Shown here one piece after another: positions 1 to 7,980 of a DNA stretch of 23,877 nucleotides. Position 1 is the first letter of the stretch. The number at the start of each line of letters is the position of its first letter. The notes beneath the pieces were generated by a model. It made no database searches, was not told the DNA's origin, and saw only the letters and a list, made by a program, of their open reading frames with translations. A program made the position numbers and the translations under genes. Source of the stretch: JACRFW01 sp964531745 (GTDB taxonomy: Bacteria > Patescibacteriota > Patescibacteriia > Magasanikbacterales > GWA2-37-8); NCBI GenBank assembly GCA_964531745.1, contig CAZHFX010000013.1, positions 1 to 23,877 of the forward strand. Reading direction: 5' to 3'.

Positions 1-1551
1 AAAATATATAAATCGTTTGATAATAAAAAGGTGTTAGAAAACATCTCTTTTGAAGTCAAAGAAGGCGAGATCATTTCAATACTTGGCCCTTCCGGTTGTG
101 GAAAAACTACGTTGTTAAAATGTATTTTGGGGTTAGAAACTCCCGATGACGGAAAAATTTTTGTGGAATCGGAAAAACAACTTGAGTGGTTAAAAAACAA
201 ACGCATTGCTTATGTTCCCCAAAAATATGCCAACTTCAATCATTTAACCATTGAGCAAAATATTTTAGCGGCGTTGCAAAATTCAACGCAAAATAAAAAT
301 CAAAAAATAGATCAGATTCTAAAAAGTGTTGGATTAGATAAGCATAAAAAAATGTACCCGGGCTGGCTTTCGGGAGGCATGCAACAAAGATTAGCTCTGG
401 CGCGCGCTCTTGCTCAAAATACGGATATTATAGCTTTTGACGAATCCCTTAATGCGTTGGATGTTGAAACGCGCCATCAAATGCAGGAATTGATTTTGGA
501 ATTGTGGGCGGAAGGTAAAAAAACAATATTATTCGTTACTCATGATATTGAAGAAGCGTTGTTTTTATCTAAGAGAGTCGTAGTAATGGGAACACGGCCG
601 GGAATTGTCAGGGAAATTTTGGATATCCCATTTTCCTATCCTCGCAAATCAACGCTTCGTTTTGATGAGGAATTTCAAAAAATTCGCCGTGCGTTATCTT
701 ATATAATTCGTTCCGAAACTATCAAGAGCAAACTTTCCGAGGGGGAACCAGCAGAAAGTTCGGCGTTCAAGATCGGCCTATATTATTGGCCCGGCAATAG
801 CCCATTTTTTTACGCGCAAGATAAAGGATTATTTAATAAATATTCACTTCCAATTGAGCTGATTTCTTTTAGCGATAATCGGCAAAAAATTGACTATTGG
901 AAGTCAGACAAAATTGATGTTTTGAATGTTACTGTGGATACCGCACTGCGGTTGATAAAAGAAACGCCGGAAGCGGAAATTATCGCTGGGCTTAATATTT
1001 CGCATGGCGGCGATGCTTTGATAAGCCGTGAAAATATTGAACCCATAAAAAAAATAAAGGGCAAAAAGATTGCGTTAGAAAAAGGAGAAATCAGCGAGTT
1101 CTTTTTGAAATATGTTTTGTATAAAAATGGATTGAATCTTAGCGATGTTGTTATTAAAGATATGAAAGGCGACGAAATTGGCGCCGCGTTAATTAACGGA
1201 AGCGTTGACGCCGCCGTGCTGTGGGAGCCGTGGCTTTCAAAAGCGATAGAATTATCAAGGACAAACATTATTGTTACCAGTAAAGATTACCCGGTATTTG
1301 CCGATGTTTTAATCGCTAAAAAGGATTTTATAGAAAACCATACGGAAGAAATTAAAAAATTAATAAATATTTGGCAAGAATCTACTGATTTTTATTCAAA
1401 AGATAAAAAGGATTTCATTCGTTCGGTGGCTCCAATTGTGGGGTTAAGTAGCCAAGAGCTTTCGCAACAACTGGAAAAAATAGAATTTTTTGACGGATCA
1501 ACTGATGAGATAACAAAGATAAGTAAAGAAATTGAAAATGTGGTAGAATAA
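1..1551 (+). CDS. ABC transporter ATPase fused to a C-terminal substrate-binding-like domain (nitrate/taurine/NMT1 type), 5' truncated
   Basis: The frame is open from base 1. A GTG at 31 could be read as a start, but the codons before it (KIYKSFDNKK) match the usual opening strand of an ABC ATPase, so the true start lies outside the window. Numbering from the GTG, the ATPase domain covers about 1-205: Walker A GPSGCGKTT at 19-27, signature LSGGMQQR near 114, Walker B DIIAFDES, and the H-loop histidine in FVTHD. Residues about 246-506 form a second domain like the periplasmic binding proteins of the NMT1/THI5/NrtA group (YYWPGNSPFFYAQDKGLF, later AAVLWEPW). No signal peptide precedes this domain, so it should be cytosolic. 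The same architecture occurs in cyanobacterial NrtC/CmpC, where the C-terminal domain is regulatory (family knowledge). The substrate cannot be read from sequence; permease and exported binding protein are expected upstream, outside the window. Confidence 0.85.
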   Translation, partial: KIYKSFDNKKVLENISFEVKEGEIISILGPSGCGKTTLLKCILGLETPDDGKIFVESEKQLEWLKNKRIAYVPQKYANFNHLTIEQNILAALQNSTQNKNQKIDQILKSVGLDKHKKMYPGWLSGGMQQRLALARALAQNTDIIAFDESLNALDVETRHQMQELILELWAEGKKTILFVTHDIEEALFLSKRVVVMGTRPGIVREILDIPFSYPRKSTLRFDEEFQKIRRALSYIIRSETIKSKLSEGEPAESSAFKIGLYYWPGNSPFFYAQDKGLFNKYSLPIELISFSDNRQKIDYWKSDKIDVLNVTVDTALRLIKETPEAEIIAGLNISHGGDALISRENIEPIKKIKGKKIALEKGEISEFFLKYVLYKNGLNLSDVVIKDMKGDEIGAALINGSVDAAVLWEPWLSKAIELSRTNIIVTSKDYPVFADVLIAKKDFIENHTEEIKKLINIWQESTDFYSKDKKDFIRSVAPIVGLSSQELSQQLEKIEFFDGSTDEITKISKEIENVVE

Positions 1552-1725
1552 AAATTTGCCCCCCCCCAACCCCCTTCCTTTTTGTCCACCTGAGCTTAAA
1601 AGTTTTTCAAAATTAGGAATTCGGATTTTCGTCAAAGAATGCTCGAATCTCGTCCAAAAAACACCGCCAATTATTACATTCAGCGAAAACGAATGTTAAT
1701 ATTGAGGAGTTAACAAAATAAATTT

Positions 1726-2700
1726 ATGGTAATTGAAAACGGACCAAAATTTAATCCCGCGGAAAATCCAGAGTCAGAGGAAACAAAACCTGAACAAGTT
1801 GCGGAAGTAACTCCTGTTTCACCAACACCCGAAAATACAAGTGAAGCTGATGTTGCCTCTCGTCAAGAAGCCGACGCTAAAAAAATTGCGGAGTTAAGAG
1901 AGCAATTAGGAATACAACCGGAAACAGCTAACGAAAGTTTGGAGCAGAGAAAAGAGCGACTGGATAACCTTTGGGCAAACTATGAAAAAATTAAGAATGA
2001 CCCAGAGTTAATCGCACTTTTTGATAGAAAACAACAATTTGATTTTCAGCGCGAAATAGATGAAATTCTCCGTGAGCATGATTATCCAGAGAGGACAAAA
2101 GTTTCTGAATTGAAACTTGATAAATGGAAAGTAAACTTAAATCCTAAATTTATCAAAGACGGTTTTGTTTACTTGCTCCGTGGCGACCATCCGAATTTGG
2201 ATAAAAAAGGATTTTACGCGAGAACTTATGGTTATGGAAAACTCACCACTCAACAACTCGCGGAGCAACTTCGTAGCTCTGATGAAGTGGGATATGCTTT
2301 ATATGGCGATGAGCGCTACCTTACGACAGCAAAACCATCTTCTGATAATACAACCGAACAGCTTGCTTATTTACAAAGCGCAAAAGGTGGCTCATCATTT
2401 ATTTCTACGACAATGAGTATACCTTGTGCTGAAGCAGGAACTGGCAACATACCAGACGCGGCCGAACAACTTCAATATGAAATATATGTTTTGAAAATCC
2501 CTATAGATTCTGCAATCAACAGCAACACCGGAAATCATTTTGGTATGGAAGAGGACGAGGTCTTAGTGCCTGATTACATTTCAAAAGATGAAATTGTAGC
2601 AAAATTTCCGCGCGGTAAGACTGAAGAAGTTTATCAGTACCTCCACGATTTATTGGGTGTTGCCAAAAAAGATTTAAGAATTCAAGAGAAATCTGAATAG
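1726..2700 (+). CDS. Cytosolic protein with putative ADP-ribosyltransferase-like C-terminal domain
   Basis: 324 aa with no signal peptide or membrane segment. Residues 1-50 are acidic, Pro/Glu-rich and probably disordered. Residues 50-120 are charged and helical, possibly coiled coil. The C-terminal part (about 140-295) carries three spaced motifs in the order expected of R-S-E class ADP-ribosyltransferases: a strand ending in Arg (VYLLRGD, R152), a Ser-Thr motif (SSFISTTMS, 223-231) and an ExE motif followed by a hydrophobic strand (EEDEVLVP, 275-282; E276 and E278). Between them YEIYVLKIPI looks like the core strand that usually precedes ExE. The function is inferred from motif order only. 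The ATG at 1726 is the first possible start, since an in-frame TAA lies at 1711. A GAGGAG at 1704-1709 is 16 nt from the ATG, longer than normal. The gene is convergent with glutamine synthetase and composition is AT-rich like the gene before it. Toxin, self-modifying enzyme or inactive fold are all possible. Confidence 0.7.
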   Translation: MVIENGPKFNPAENPESEETKPEQVAEVTPVSPTPENTSEADVASRQEADAKKIAELREQLGIQPETANESLEQRKERLDNLWANYEKIKNDPELIALFDRKQQFDFQREIDEILREHDYPERTKVSELKLDKWKVNLNPKFIKDGFVYLLRGDHPNLDKKGFYARTYGYGKLTTQQLAEQLRSSDEVGYALYGDERYLTTAKPSSDNTTEQLAYLQSAKGGSSFISTTMSIPCAEAGTGNIPDAAEQLQYEIYVLKIPIDSAINSNTGNHFGMEEDEVLVPDYISKDEIVAKFPRGKTEEVYQYLHDLLGVAKKDLRIQEKSE

Positions 2701-2728
2701 AATTTGTCGCCAAAGAAAAACTTGTCAT

Positions 2729-2771
2729 GCCGAAGGCAAATCTGTCTTCGGCGGAAAATCGTCCTTTCCGC
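2729..2771. repeat. Two overlapping small hairpins between convergent genes
   Basis: GCCGAAG (2729-2735) pairs with CTTCGGC (2746-2752), and GCGGAAA (2751-2757) pairs with TTTCCGC (2765-2771), so two hairpins abut in the 119-bp spacer between the converging genes. Neither is followed by a clear T run. They could aid termination or be the remains of a dispersed palindrome; the preceding TTGTCAT resembles the end of the repeats at 11846 and 20419. Confidence 0.4.
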
Positions 2772-2819
2772 TCCGGTTCACAGCGAGGCGGGCGGAGGGG
2801 GGTGTGAGGTCCGCCAAGC

Positions 2820-4256
2820 TCAAAACTTATTCCATAAAAGCTGATTCGTCATTTCGTGATGAAACAAAATTTCGGATTGTTTCACAACCGCACCCAACTC
2901 TTTGGGACTGCGATTTGCCGCCAGCTCTTTCCACTGTAAAAATTTTTCCTTCGTGTCCGCGCCGAAAATCTTCTCCGTAAAATCGCTGGCCTTAAACAGC
3001 TTGATGGCGTCGTTAATGTTGCCCGGCAAAAAACGCAACCTATCACGCTTGTCTTTGGCTTTCTCTAATTTCTTTCCTTCAAAAGCCGTCTTGAACAAGG
3101 CATAAAGCACCATGTAAGGGTTGGCATCCGGTGCCACCGAGCGCACTTCCAGGCGCGCGCTTCTTTCGTTGCCAATAGGAATCCGGATCATTGACCCGCG
3201 GTCTTTAGCCGAAACTTTAATTTGGTTCGGCGCTTCAAAATGCGGGTCCAAACGACGGTAAGCGTTCACGCTCGGGTTGAGCGCAAGGCAAAGCTCCGGC
3301 GCGTGATTCAAAATCCGCGACACCATTTCCCAAGCCAAAGGCGACAAGCCCTCTTCTCCATTTTTTTTGTAAAAAATATTTTTGCCGTTCTTGGAAAGCG
3401 AAATATTGGTGTGCATGCCGCTGCCATTGATATTGGCAATCGGCTTGGGCAAAAACGTTGCTGTCATTCCCATGGAATCTGCCACCTGCCGACAGACTAG
3501 CTTGTATAATTGAATATTATCGCAGGCGCGCACGGCCTCGGCATAGGAAAAATTCACCTCAAACTGCGACGGCGCCACCTCGGGGTGGTCTTTTTCGTTT
3601 TTAAACCCCATCGCTCTTTGCGCTTCGGCTACTTTGTCAATAAACACACGCAGGCGATCAAGCGGCAAAGAATGATAATACCCGCCGGAAGAAATGAATT
3701 TAAAACCCTCTTCTTCGCTGTAATTCTGTTCGGCATCCGCTCCGTCCACCAAAAACCCTTCAATCTCCGCCGCGGCGTTCATCGTCACCCCCTCTTTCTT
3801 CTTGAGGTAATCGCTGTACGCCTTAAGCCGGCCGCGCATATCCGATGGATGCGGCGAACAATCTTGATTCAAAATAAACGCGAACACAATCACTTTGCCC
3901 GGACCAAAAACATCGACTGGCAACCAGCGGATGCTGGACCAATCCAAGTCCAGCCGCAAATCCGATTCATGCTGGGCCGTAAAGCCACGAATAGACGACC
4001 CGTCAAAAGTAAAATTATTCGCCGCGCCGAGCAAATATTTTTTATCATAGTCCAGCATGTGGAAACGGCCTTCCAAATCTGAGAAACACACCGTTACCGC
4101 TTTAATTCTTTTCTCTTTGGCTAAATAATCCAAATGCTCTTTCTCCAGCAATTTAGCGTCTCCGCCCGCCTGCTCACCCGCCCGTAAATTCATTTCTTCC
4201 AGCTTGTCGTAGGGTATTTCCAAAAAACTCCTCAACCCGCTTGCGGTCTCCAACAT
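2820..4256 (-). CDS. glnA: Glutamine synthetase, type I
   Basis: 478 aa, full length for GSI (usual 440-475). It makes glutamine from glutamate, ammonia and ATP in the cytosol. Motifs: FDGSSIRGF (84-92) of the N-terminal beta-grasp domain, metal-binding glutamates in AAEIEGF (about 162-168), NGSGMHTNISL (277-287) of the ATP site, KDRGSMIRIP (351-360) and EVRSVAPDANPY (370-381) of the glutamate-binding region. The NLYDLP-type segment around the adenylylation tyrosine of the E. coli enzyme is not seen, so control by GlnE is unlikely (inference). The ATG at 4256 gives an unusually long N-terminus before the grasp domain and has no Shine-Dalgarno; a second ATG (M22) downstream has GGAAGAA just before it and could be the real start. 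The gene has its own consensus promoter with an overlapping inverted repeat, separate from the aspartate-pathway genes upstream. Confidence 0.95.
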   Translation of the reverse strand: MLETASGLRSFLEIPYDKLEEMNLRAGEQAGGDAKLLEKEHLDYLAKEKRIKAVTVCFSDLEGRFHMLDYDKKYLLGAANNFTFDGSSIRGFTAQHESDLRLDLDWSSIRWLPVDVFGPGKVIVFAFILNQDCSPHPSDMRGRLKAYSDYLKKKEGVTMNAAAEIEGFLVDGADAEQNYSEEEGFKFISSGGYYHSLPLDRLRVFIDKVAEAQRAMGFKNEKDHPEVAPSQFEVNFSYAEAVRACDNIQLYKLVCRQVADSMGMTATFLPKPIANINGSGMHTNISLSKNGKNIFYKKNGEEGLSPLAWEMVSRILNHAPELCLALNPSVNAYRRLDPHFEAPNQIKVSAKDRGSMIRIPIGNERSARLEVRSVAPDANPYMVLYALFKTAFEGKKLEKAKDKRDRLRFLPGNINDAIKLFKASDFTEKIFGADTKEKFLQWKELAANRSPKELGAVVKQSEILFHHEMTNQLLWNKF

Positions 4257-4295
4257 ATAATTATACTAAAAAAATAAATAATTAGTATAATTATA
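4256..4295. repeat. 14-bp perfect inverted repeat overlapping the glutamine synthetase promoter and start codon
   Basis: The arm TATAATTATACTAA (4256-4269) is exactly complementary to TTAGTATAATTATA (4282-4295) across a 12-nt spacer. One arm contains the -10 hexamer; the other touches the ATG. The position suits an operator for a dimeric repressor, or an RNA hairpin at the start codon. Confidence 0.7.
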
Positions 4296-4318
4296 AAATT
4301 ATTTAATACAATTGTCAA
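4290..4318 (-). promoter_or_regulatory. Perfect consensus sigma-70 promoter for glutamine synthetase
   Basis: On the minus strand TTGACA (4318-4313) and TATAAT (4295-4290) are separated by exactly 17 bp. Transcription would begin near 4283, leaving a leader of about 27 nt before the ATG at 4256 with no Shine-Dalgarno. Such a strong core promoter suggests that output is limited by a repressor, plausibly at the overlapping inverted repeat. Confidence 0.85.
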
Positions 4319-4371
4319 AATTTTTATTATCCACAGCCTAATTAACACCGCGGACGACTAATTTACCTGGC

Positions 4372-5443
4372 CTACATATACCCCCTCGCTTTTAACAATT
4401 CGGCCGTCAAAATCGCCCCGCCGGCGGCACCGCGAATGGTGTTATGAGCCAGCGCGATAAATTTCCAGTTCAAAATAGCATCAGGGCGCAACCTGCCGAC
4501 CGTGATACCCATGCCTTTCCCGACCAGCCGGTCAAGGCGCGTTTGCGGGCGATTGTCCTCTTCCAAGTAAGTGATAAGGGGCACGGGAGCAGAGGGCAAA
4601 TTATCCTGCGCTATCGGGTTGACATAGCCGCGCCAAGCGTCAATGATTTGCTCTTTAGAGACTTTTTCTTGGAGCGAGACCGTTACTGCCGCCATATGCC
4701 CATCGGAAACCGGCACCCGGATGCAGGTAGCAGAAATCGGCGGGCCGGAAGCCGAAACAATTCCGTCGCTTCCAACTCTCCCCCAAATTTTTAACGGCTC
4801 TCGCTCGGTCTTTTCTTCTTCCCCGCCGATAAAAGGAATGACATTGTCACTCATCTCGGGCCAGATTTCCAAAGTTTTGCCAGCTCCGGATAGCGCCTGG
4901 AGAGTGGTCACCGCGACTTTTTCCACTCCAAATTTTTTGAGGGGCTGGATGGCTGGCACGTAAGACTGCAAAGAACAATTGGGTTTGGTAACAATAAAAC
5001 CGCGCTCCCACCCGCGCCTTTGGCGTTGGATATCAATCGCCGCTAAATGTTCCGGATTAATTTCAGGCATAATCATAGGCACATCGACGGTCCATCGGTG
5101 CGCGGAATTGTTGGAAACGACCGGGACATTTTTTTCAGCACAAGCCTCTTCCAAAACACAAATTTTCTCTTTGGTCANNNNNNNNNNCAAAATCAACTTC
5201 GCCAACAATTTTGGCGACATCATTTTCAGCCGAATAAACTTTTATCGCCCTGACATTCTCAGGAATCGCTTCGCTCATCAGCCACCGCCCCGCTACCGCT
5301 TCCGCATAAGACAAACCGGCCGACTTGGGCGAAGCGGCCACAGTCGTTACTTCAAACCATGGATGGTCCTTGAGCAAAGTGATAAAACGCTGGCCGACCA
5401 TGCCGGTCGCTCCCAAAATTCCCACTCTTAATTTTTGAGTCAT
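4372..5443 (-). CDS. asd: Aspartate-semialdehyde dehydrogenase, archaeal/fungal type, interrupted by an assembly gap
   Basis: This enzyme reduces aspartyl phosphate to aspartate semialdehyde with NADPH. The N-terminal part (5443 to 5188) has the dinucleotide motif GILGATGMVGQRF. The C-terminal part (5177 to 4372) has the catalytic Cys in TKPNCSLQSY, the catalytic His in RVPVSDGH, and SNNSAHR. These forms match the archaeal/fungal branch rather than the E. coli type. The two parts are in different frames because ten Ns stand in for the missing bases. For GEVDF to continue in frame into TKEKI, the missing length must be a multiple of three, which 10 is not, so this is a gap artefact and not a natural frameshift. 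Six or so residues of the usual VFSA-type segment are probably missing. It starts 12 nt after the homoserine dehydrogenase stop, in the same operon. Confidence 0.92.
5178..5187. other. Scaffold gap (10 N) inside asd
   Basis: Ten Ns of the fixed length used by scaffolders. The true length is unknown; the reading frame on both sides requires a multiple of three. Confidence 0.98.
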
Positions 5444-5455
5444 AAAAATATTTAA

Positions 5456-6502
5456 TTATTGGCTCGCTCTGATAATATCCTGCAAAACTCCCTCCGCTGT
5501 ATATTGCACTCCAGCACCTTTGCCCTGCAAAACCAGCGGCGCCTCATTAAAAATTCTCGTTCTGAAAGATATAAAATTTTCCGGCCCGGTAAGCCGGCCT
5601 AAAGATTCGTTTGATTTTACTCCGACCAAGCCAACGCTGATACCCTCCGGTTTGATACGCGCGACAAACTGCGGCGCTTCTTCCCTCGCCTTCCACTCCG
5701 CCATGCGCTCATCATATTCTTTATCCAAAATTTTCAACTTTTCCAAAAATATCGGCACATCCTCTATCTCCGCTAACTCGTTTGATATCATTCCCTCTAA
5801 TTTGATGTCTGTCATTTCCAGCAACAAACCAATTTCCCGTCCTAGAATCAACGCCTTGCGCGCCACGTCCAAACCTAACAGGTCGTCACGCGGGTGCGGT
5901 TCAGTGTAACCTAATTCCTTGGCCTTTTTAACTATTTCCGAAAACTTTAATTCCCCGCGTCCGAGCTCACTACAAACAAACCCGAGCGTTCCCGACAGAG
6001 TGGCTTTGATTTCCCTTACTTCATCGCCGGTTTTAACCAAATCCTGAAGAGTTTGAATCACCGGCGTGCTGGATCCCACCGTAGTTTCGTAAAAATAACG
6101 ACCGGTGTCGGCGTGGAGCTCGCGGTAAATTCCCAATTTGTCAGTCAACGGTTTTTTGTTGGCGGTAACAACAATTCCGCCGGAGCGAAGAATCGCTTGA
6201 TGCATCTCGGCGATCGGCGCCGCTGTCGCATCCACCACAATAGTCTCTTTTTCAATATTCTCTTCTAATTTCTCCCATCCTTGATAGAGTTTACCTTCGT
6301 CAAAAACGCCCTCAATCCTATCGGCGCCATCCAGCGGCAATCCTCTGTCATCAAAAATATATTTTTTAGAAGAAAAAATTCCTAATAACTTTAATTCTAT
6401 CCCTAAATTTTTGCGCAAAAAAAAATTTCTTTGCGCCATCAACGCGACCAGAGCCTTGCCTACGGCGCCACAGCCAACTTGTACCACATTCACTGTCTTC
6501 AT
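5456..6502 (-). CDS. hom: Homoserine dehydrogenase
   Basis: 348 aa. It reduces aspartate semialdehyde to homoserine, leading to threonine and methionine. The Rossmann motif is VGCGAVG (G10, G12, G15). TANKKPLT (113-120), TLSGTLGF and GYTEPHPRDDLLGLDVARKA (catalytic K216) form the substrate site. The sequence resembles the dehydrogenase half of bifunctional ThrA/MetL rather than the longer monofunctional Hom, and there is no C-terminal ACT domain, so feedback control of this protein itself is not expected. The ATG at 6502 lies 18 nt after the aspartate kinase stop and in the same frame; a weak GAGAG precedes it. It is the second gene of an AK-HSD-ASD operon. Confidence 0.95.
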   Translation of the reverse strand: MKTVNVVQVGCGAVGKALVALMAQRNFFLRKNLGIELKLLGIFSSKKYIFDDRGLPLDGADRIEGVFDEGKLYQGWEKLEENIEKETIVVDATAAPIAEMHQAILRSGGIVVTANKKPLTDKLGIYRELHADTGRYFYETTVGSSTPVIQTLQDLVKTGDEVREIKATLSGTLGFVCSELGRGELKFSEIVKKAKELGYTEPHPRDDLLGLDVARKALILGREIGLLLEMTDIKLEGMISNELAEIEDVPIFLEKLKILDKEYDERMAEWKAREEAPQFVARIKPEGISVGLVGVKSNESLGRLTGPENFISFRTRIFNEAPLVLQGKGAGVQYTAEGVLQDIIRASQ

Positions 6503-6520
6503 ACATTAGAAACCGCTCTC

Positions 6521-7888
6521 TTATATTTTGAAAAACGCCTCATGAACCACTTTAATAGCCTCCGCGCAGTCTGCTTTGCTGATGACAAGGGAAATGTTGC
6601 GCTCCGACGACCCTTGAGCAATAGCGCGCACGTTGATACCCGCTTGGCCCAAAGCCGCGAATAGCTTGCCTGACACTCCCGGTATACCCGCCATCCGGTC
6701 GCCGATCACAGCCAGGATGCAAATGTCGTTTTCCGTCACGACTTCCAGCAAATGTTCTTCCCGCTCGCGGACAAATTCGCTGTCTATCGTTTCCACCGCT
6801 TTCACTGTCTCGTTATCATTTACCGCAATACATACGCTCTGTTCGGAAGATGCTTGCGAAATCATAACGACGTTCACTCCCGCGCGACCAAGCGCCATAA
6901 ACAATCGGCCGGCAAAACCCACCAACCCCTGTAGTCCCAGCCCTTCCACATTGATGAGGCTAAGCCCCTCGCGCAATGCTACGGATTTAATGAAAGAGCC
7001 GCTATTATCAGTTGAATCATTGATAATGGTGCCAGCCGCGTCTGGATGAAAAGTATTTTTAATAATAACTGGTATGTGCCGCTCTCTTACCGGAAGCAAA
7101 GTCAATGGGTGAATGACCTTGGCGCCAAAATAGGCCATCTCGGCCGCTTCCGCGTAAGTTAACCTTTGGAGCACTCGCGCTGACTTAACTTTCCTCGGAT
7201 CCGCCGTCATAGCACCGTCCACATCGGTCCAAATTTCCACCCGCTCCGCGCCGAGCGCCCCGCCGATGATAGTGGCGGTATAATCCGTTCCGCCGCGAGA
7301 GAGCGTCGTGGTGGAGCCGTCTTTGGTGGAGGCAATGAATCCGGTCACAACTGATATGCCTTTTATGCTCTTCCGCCATTCTTGAATTCGTAAGTTAGAC
7401 TCTTTGAAGTTTACCCGCGCTTTGCCAAAATCATTGTCAGTAAAAATCAACTGCCGCGCGTCCGTTTCATGAGCTTCCTGGCCGAGAGATTTAAGAAAGA
7501 ACGGAAAGACCGCGCACATCAGACACTCGCCAAAACTTACCACAAGGTCATTAACTCTAAAATCAATAAATTTTAAGGCCGCCGCGGCATTTAACACTGA
7601 CCGCAATTCGGCGAACAAAACATTTAACCTCTCCTCCGCTAGCGCTTTATAACTTCCCTCCAACCCCGGCAACAGCGAAAAATATTTTTCTTTGATTTGA
7701 CCGTAGGACGTCAGGAAATCCCCACCCCCGGCCGCCTCTTGGCCGCAGTTGATTAAAGCGTTAGTCACGCCAGACATGGCTGAAAGCACCACTACCTTAT
7801 CACCGGCGGTTGCCGATACAATATTAGCGACATCTTTAACACGTTCAAGAGTTCCCACCGATGTGCCCCCAAATTTTTGAATAATCAT
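6521..7888 (-). CDS. lysC: Aspartate kinase with two C-terminal ACT domains
   Basis: 455 aa. It phosphorylates aspartate at the head of the Lys/Thr/Met pathway. The kinase domain (1-300) has KFGGTSVG (5-12), a conserved GECL, TLSRGGTDYTA (195-205) and WTDVDGAMTADPR (220-232). Two ACT repeats follow: about 311-380 (GRAGVNVVMISQASSEQSV) and 390-455 (GQAGINVRAIAQGSSERNIS). These imply allosteric inhibition by threonine or lysine. The C-terminal ACT sequence, including VVHEAFF at the end, is typical of the ThrA/MetL fusion, so this looks like the kinase half of a ThrA-type protein, read separately from the dehydrogenase. It is the first gene of the operon, with a plausible promoter 33 bp upstream of the ATG. 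Confidence 0.95.
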   Translation of the reverse strand: MIIQKFGGTSVGTLERVKDVANIVSATAGDKVVVLSAMSGVTNALINCGQEAAGGGDFLTSYGQIKEKYFSLLPGLEGSYKALAEERLNVLFAELRSVLNAAAALKFIDFRVNDLVVSFGECLMCAVFPFFLKSLGQEAHETDARQLIFTDNDFGKARVNFKESNLRIQEWRKSIKGISVVTGFIASTKDGSTTTLSRGGTDYTATIIGGALGAERVEIWTDVDGAMTADPRKVKSARVLQRLTYAEAAEMAYFGAKVIHPLTLLPVRERHIPVIIKNTFHPDAAGTIINDSTDNSGSFIKSVALREGLSLINVEGLGLQGLVGFAGRLFMALGRAGVNVVMISQASSEQSVCIAVNDNETVKAVETIDSEFVREREEHLLEVVTENDICILAVIGDRMAGIPGVSGKLFAALGQAGINVRAIAQGSSERNISLVISKADCAEAIKVVHEAFFKI

Positions 7889-7920
7889 AATTAAACTTGC
7901 CGCTAATTAAAATCATCCTT

Positions 7921-7949
7921 ATCATAAAACATCAGACGAAAAAACACAA
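7921..7949 (-). promoter_or_regulatory. Probable promoter of the aspartate kinase operon
   Basis: On the minus strand TTGTGT (7949-7944) and TATGAT (7926-7921) are 17 bp apart, about 33 bp before the ATG at 7888 and just after a likely terminator. Both hexamers deviate from consensus. Confidence 0.4.
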
Positions 7950-7957
7950 CCGTAGCG

Positions 7958-7980
7958 AAAAAAAACGCTATCCTTTAGCG
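7958..7980 (-). terminator. Likely intrinsic terminator after comF
   Basis: On the minus strand CGCTA (7980-7976), loop AAGGA, TAGCG (7970-7966) is followed at once by eight Ts (7965-7958). The stem is only 5 bp and includes the comF stop codon, so it may be leaky, but placement between comF and the aspartate kinase promoter is right. Confidence 0.45.

Noticed and set aside
1559..1577. C-rich run in the spacer after the ABC gene as a terminator
   Set aside because: No paired stem and no following T tract; only a low-complexity run.
3510..4082. Open frame of 190 aa on the + strand
   Set aside because: Antisense to glutamine synthetase, which has all family motifs.
5135..5223. True frameshift or pseudogene in asd
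   Set aside because: The frame change coincides exactly with the 10-N placeholder, and both sides match the family without other damage.
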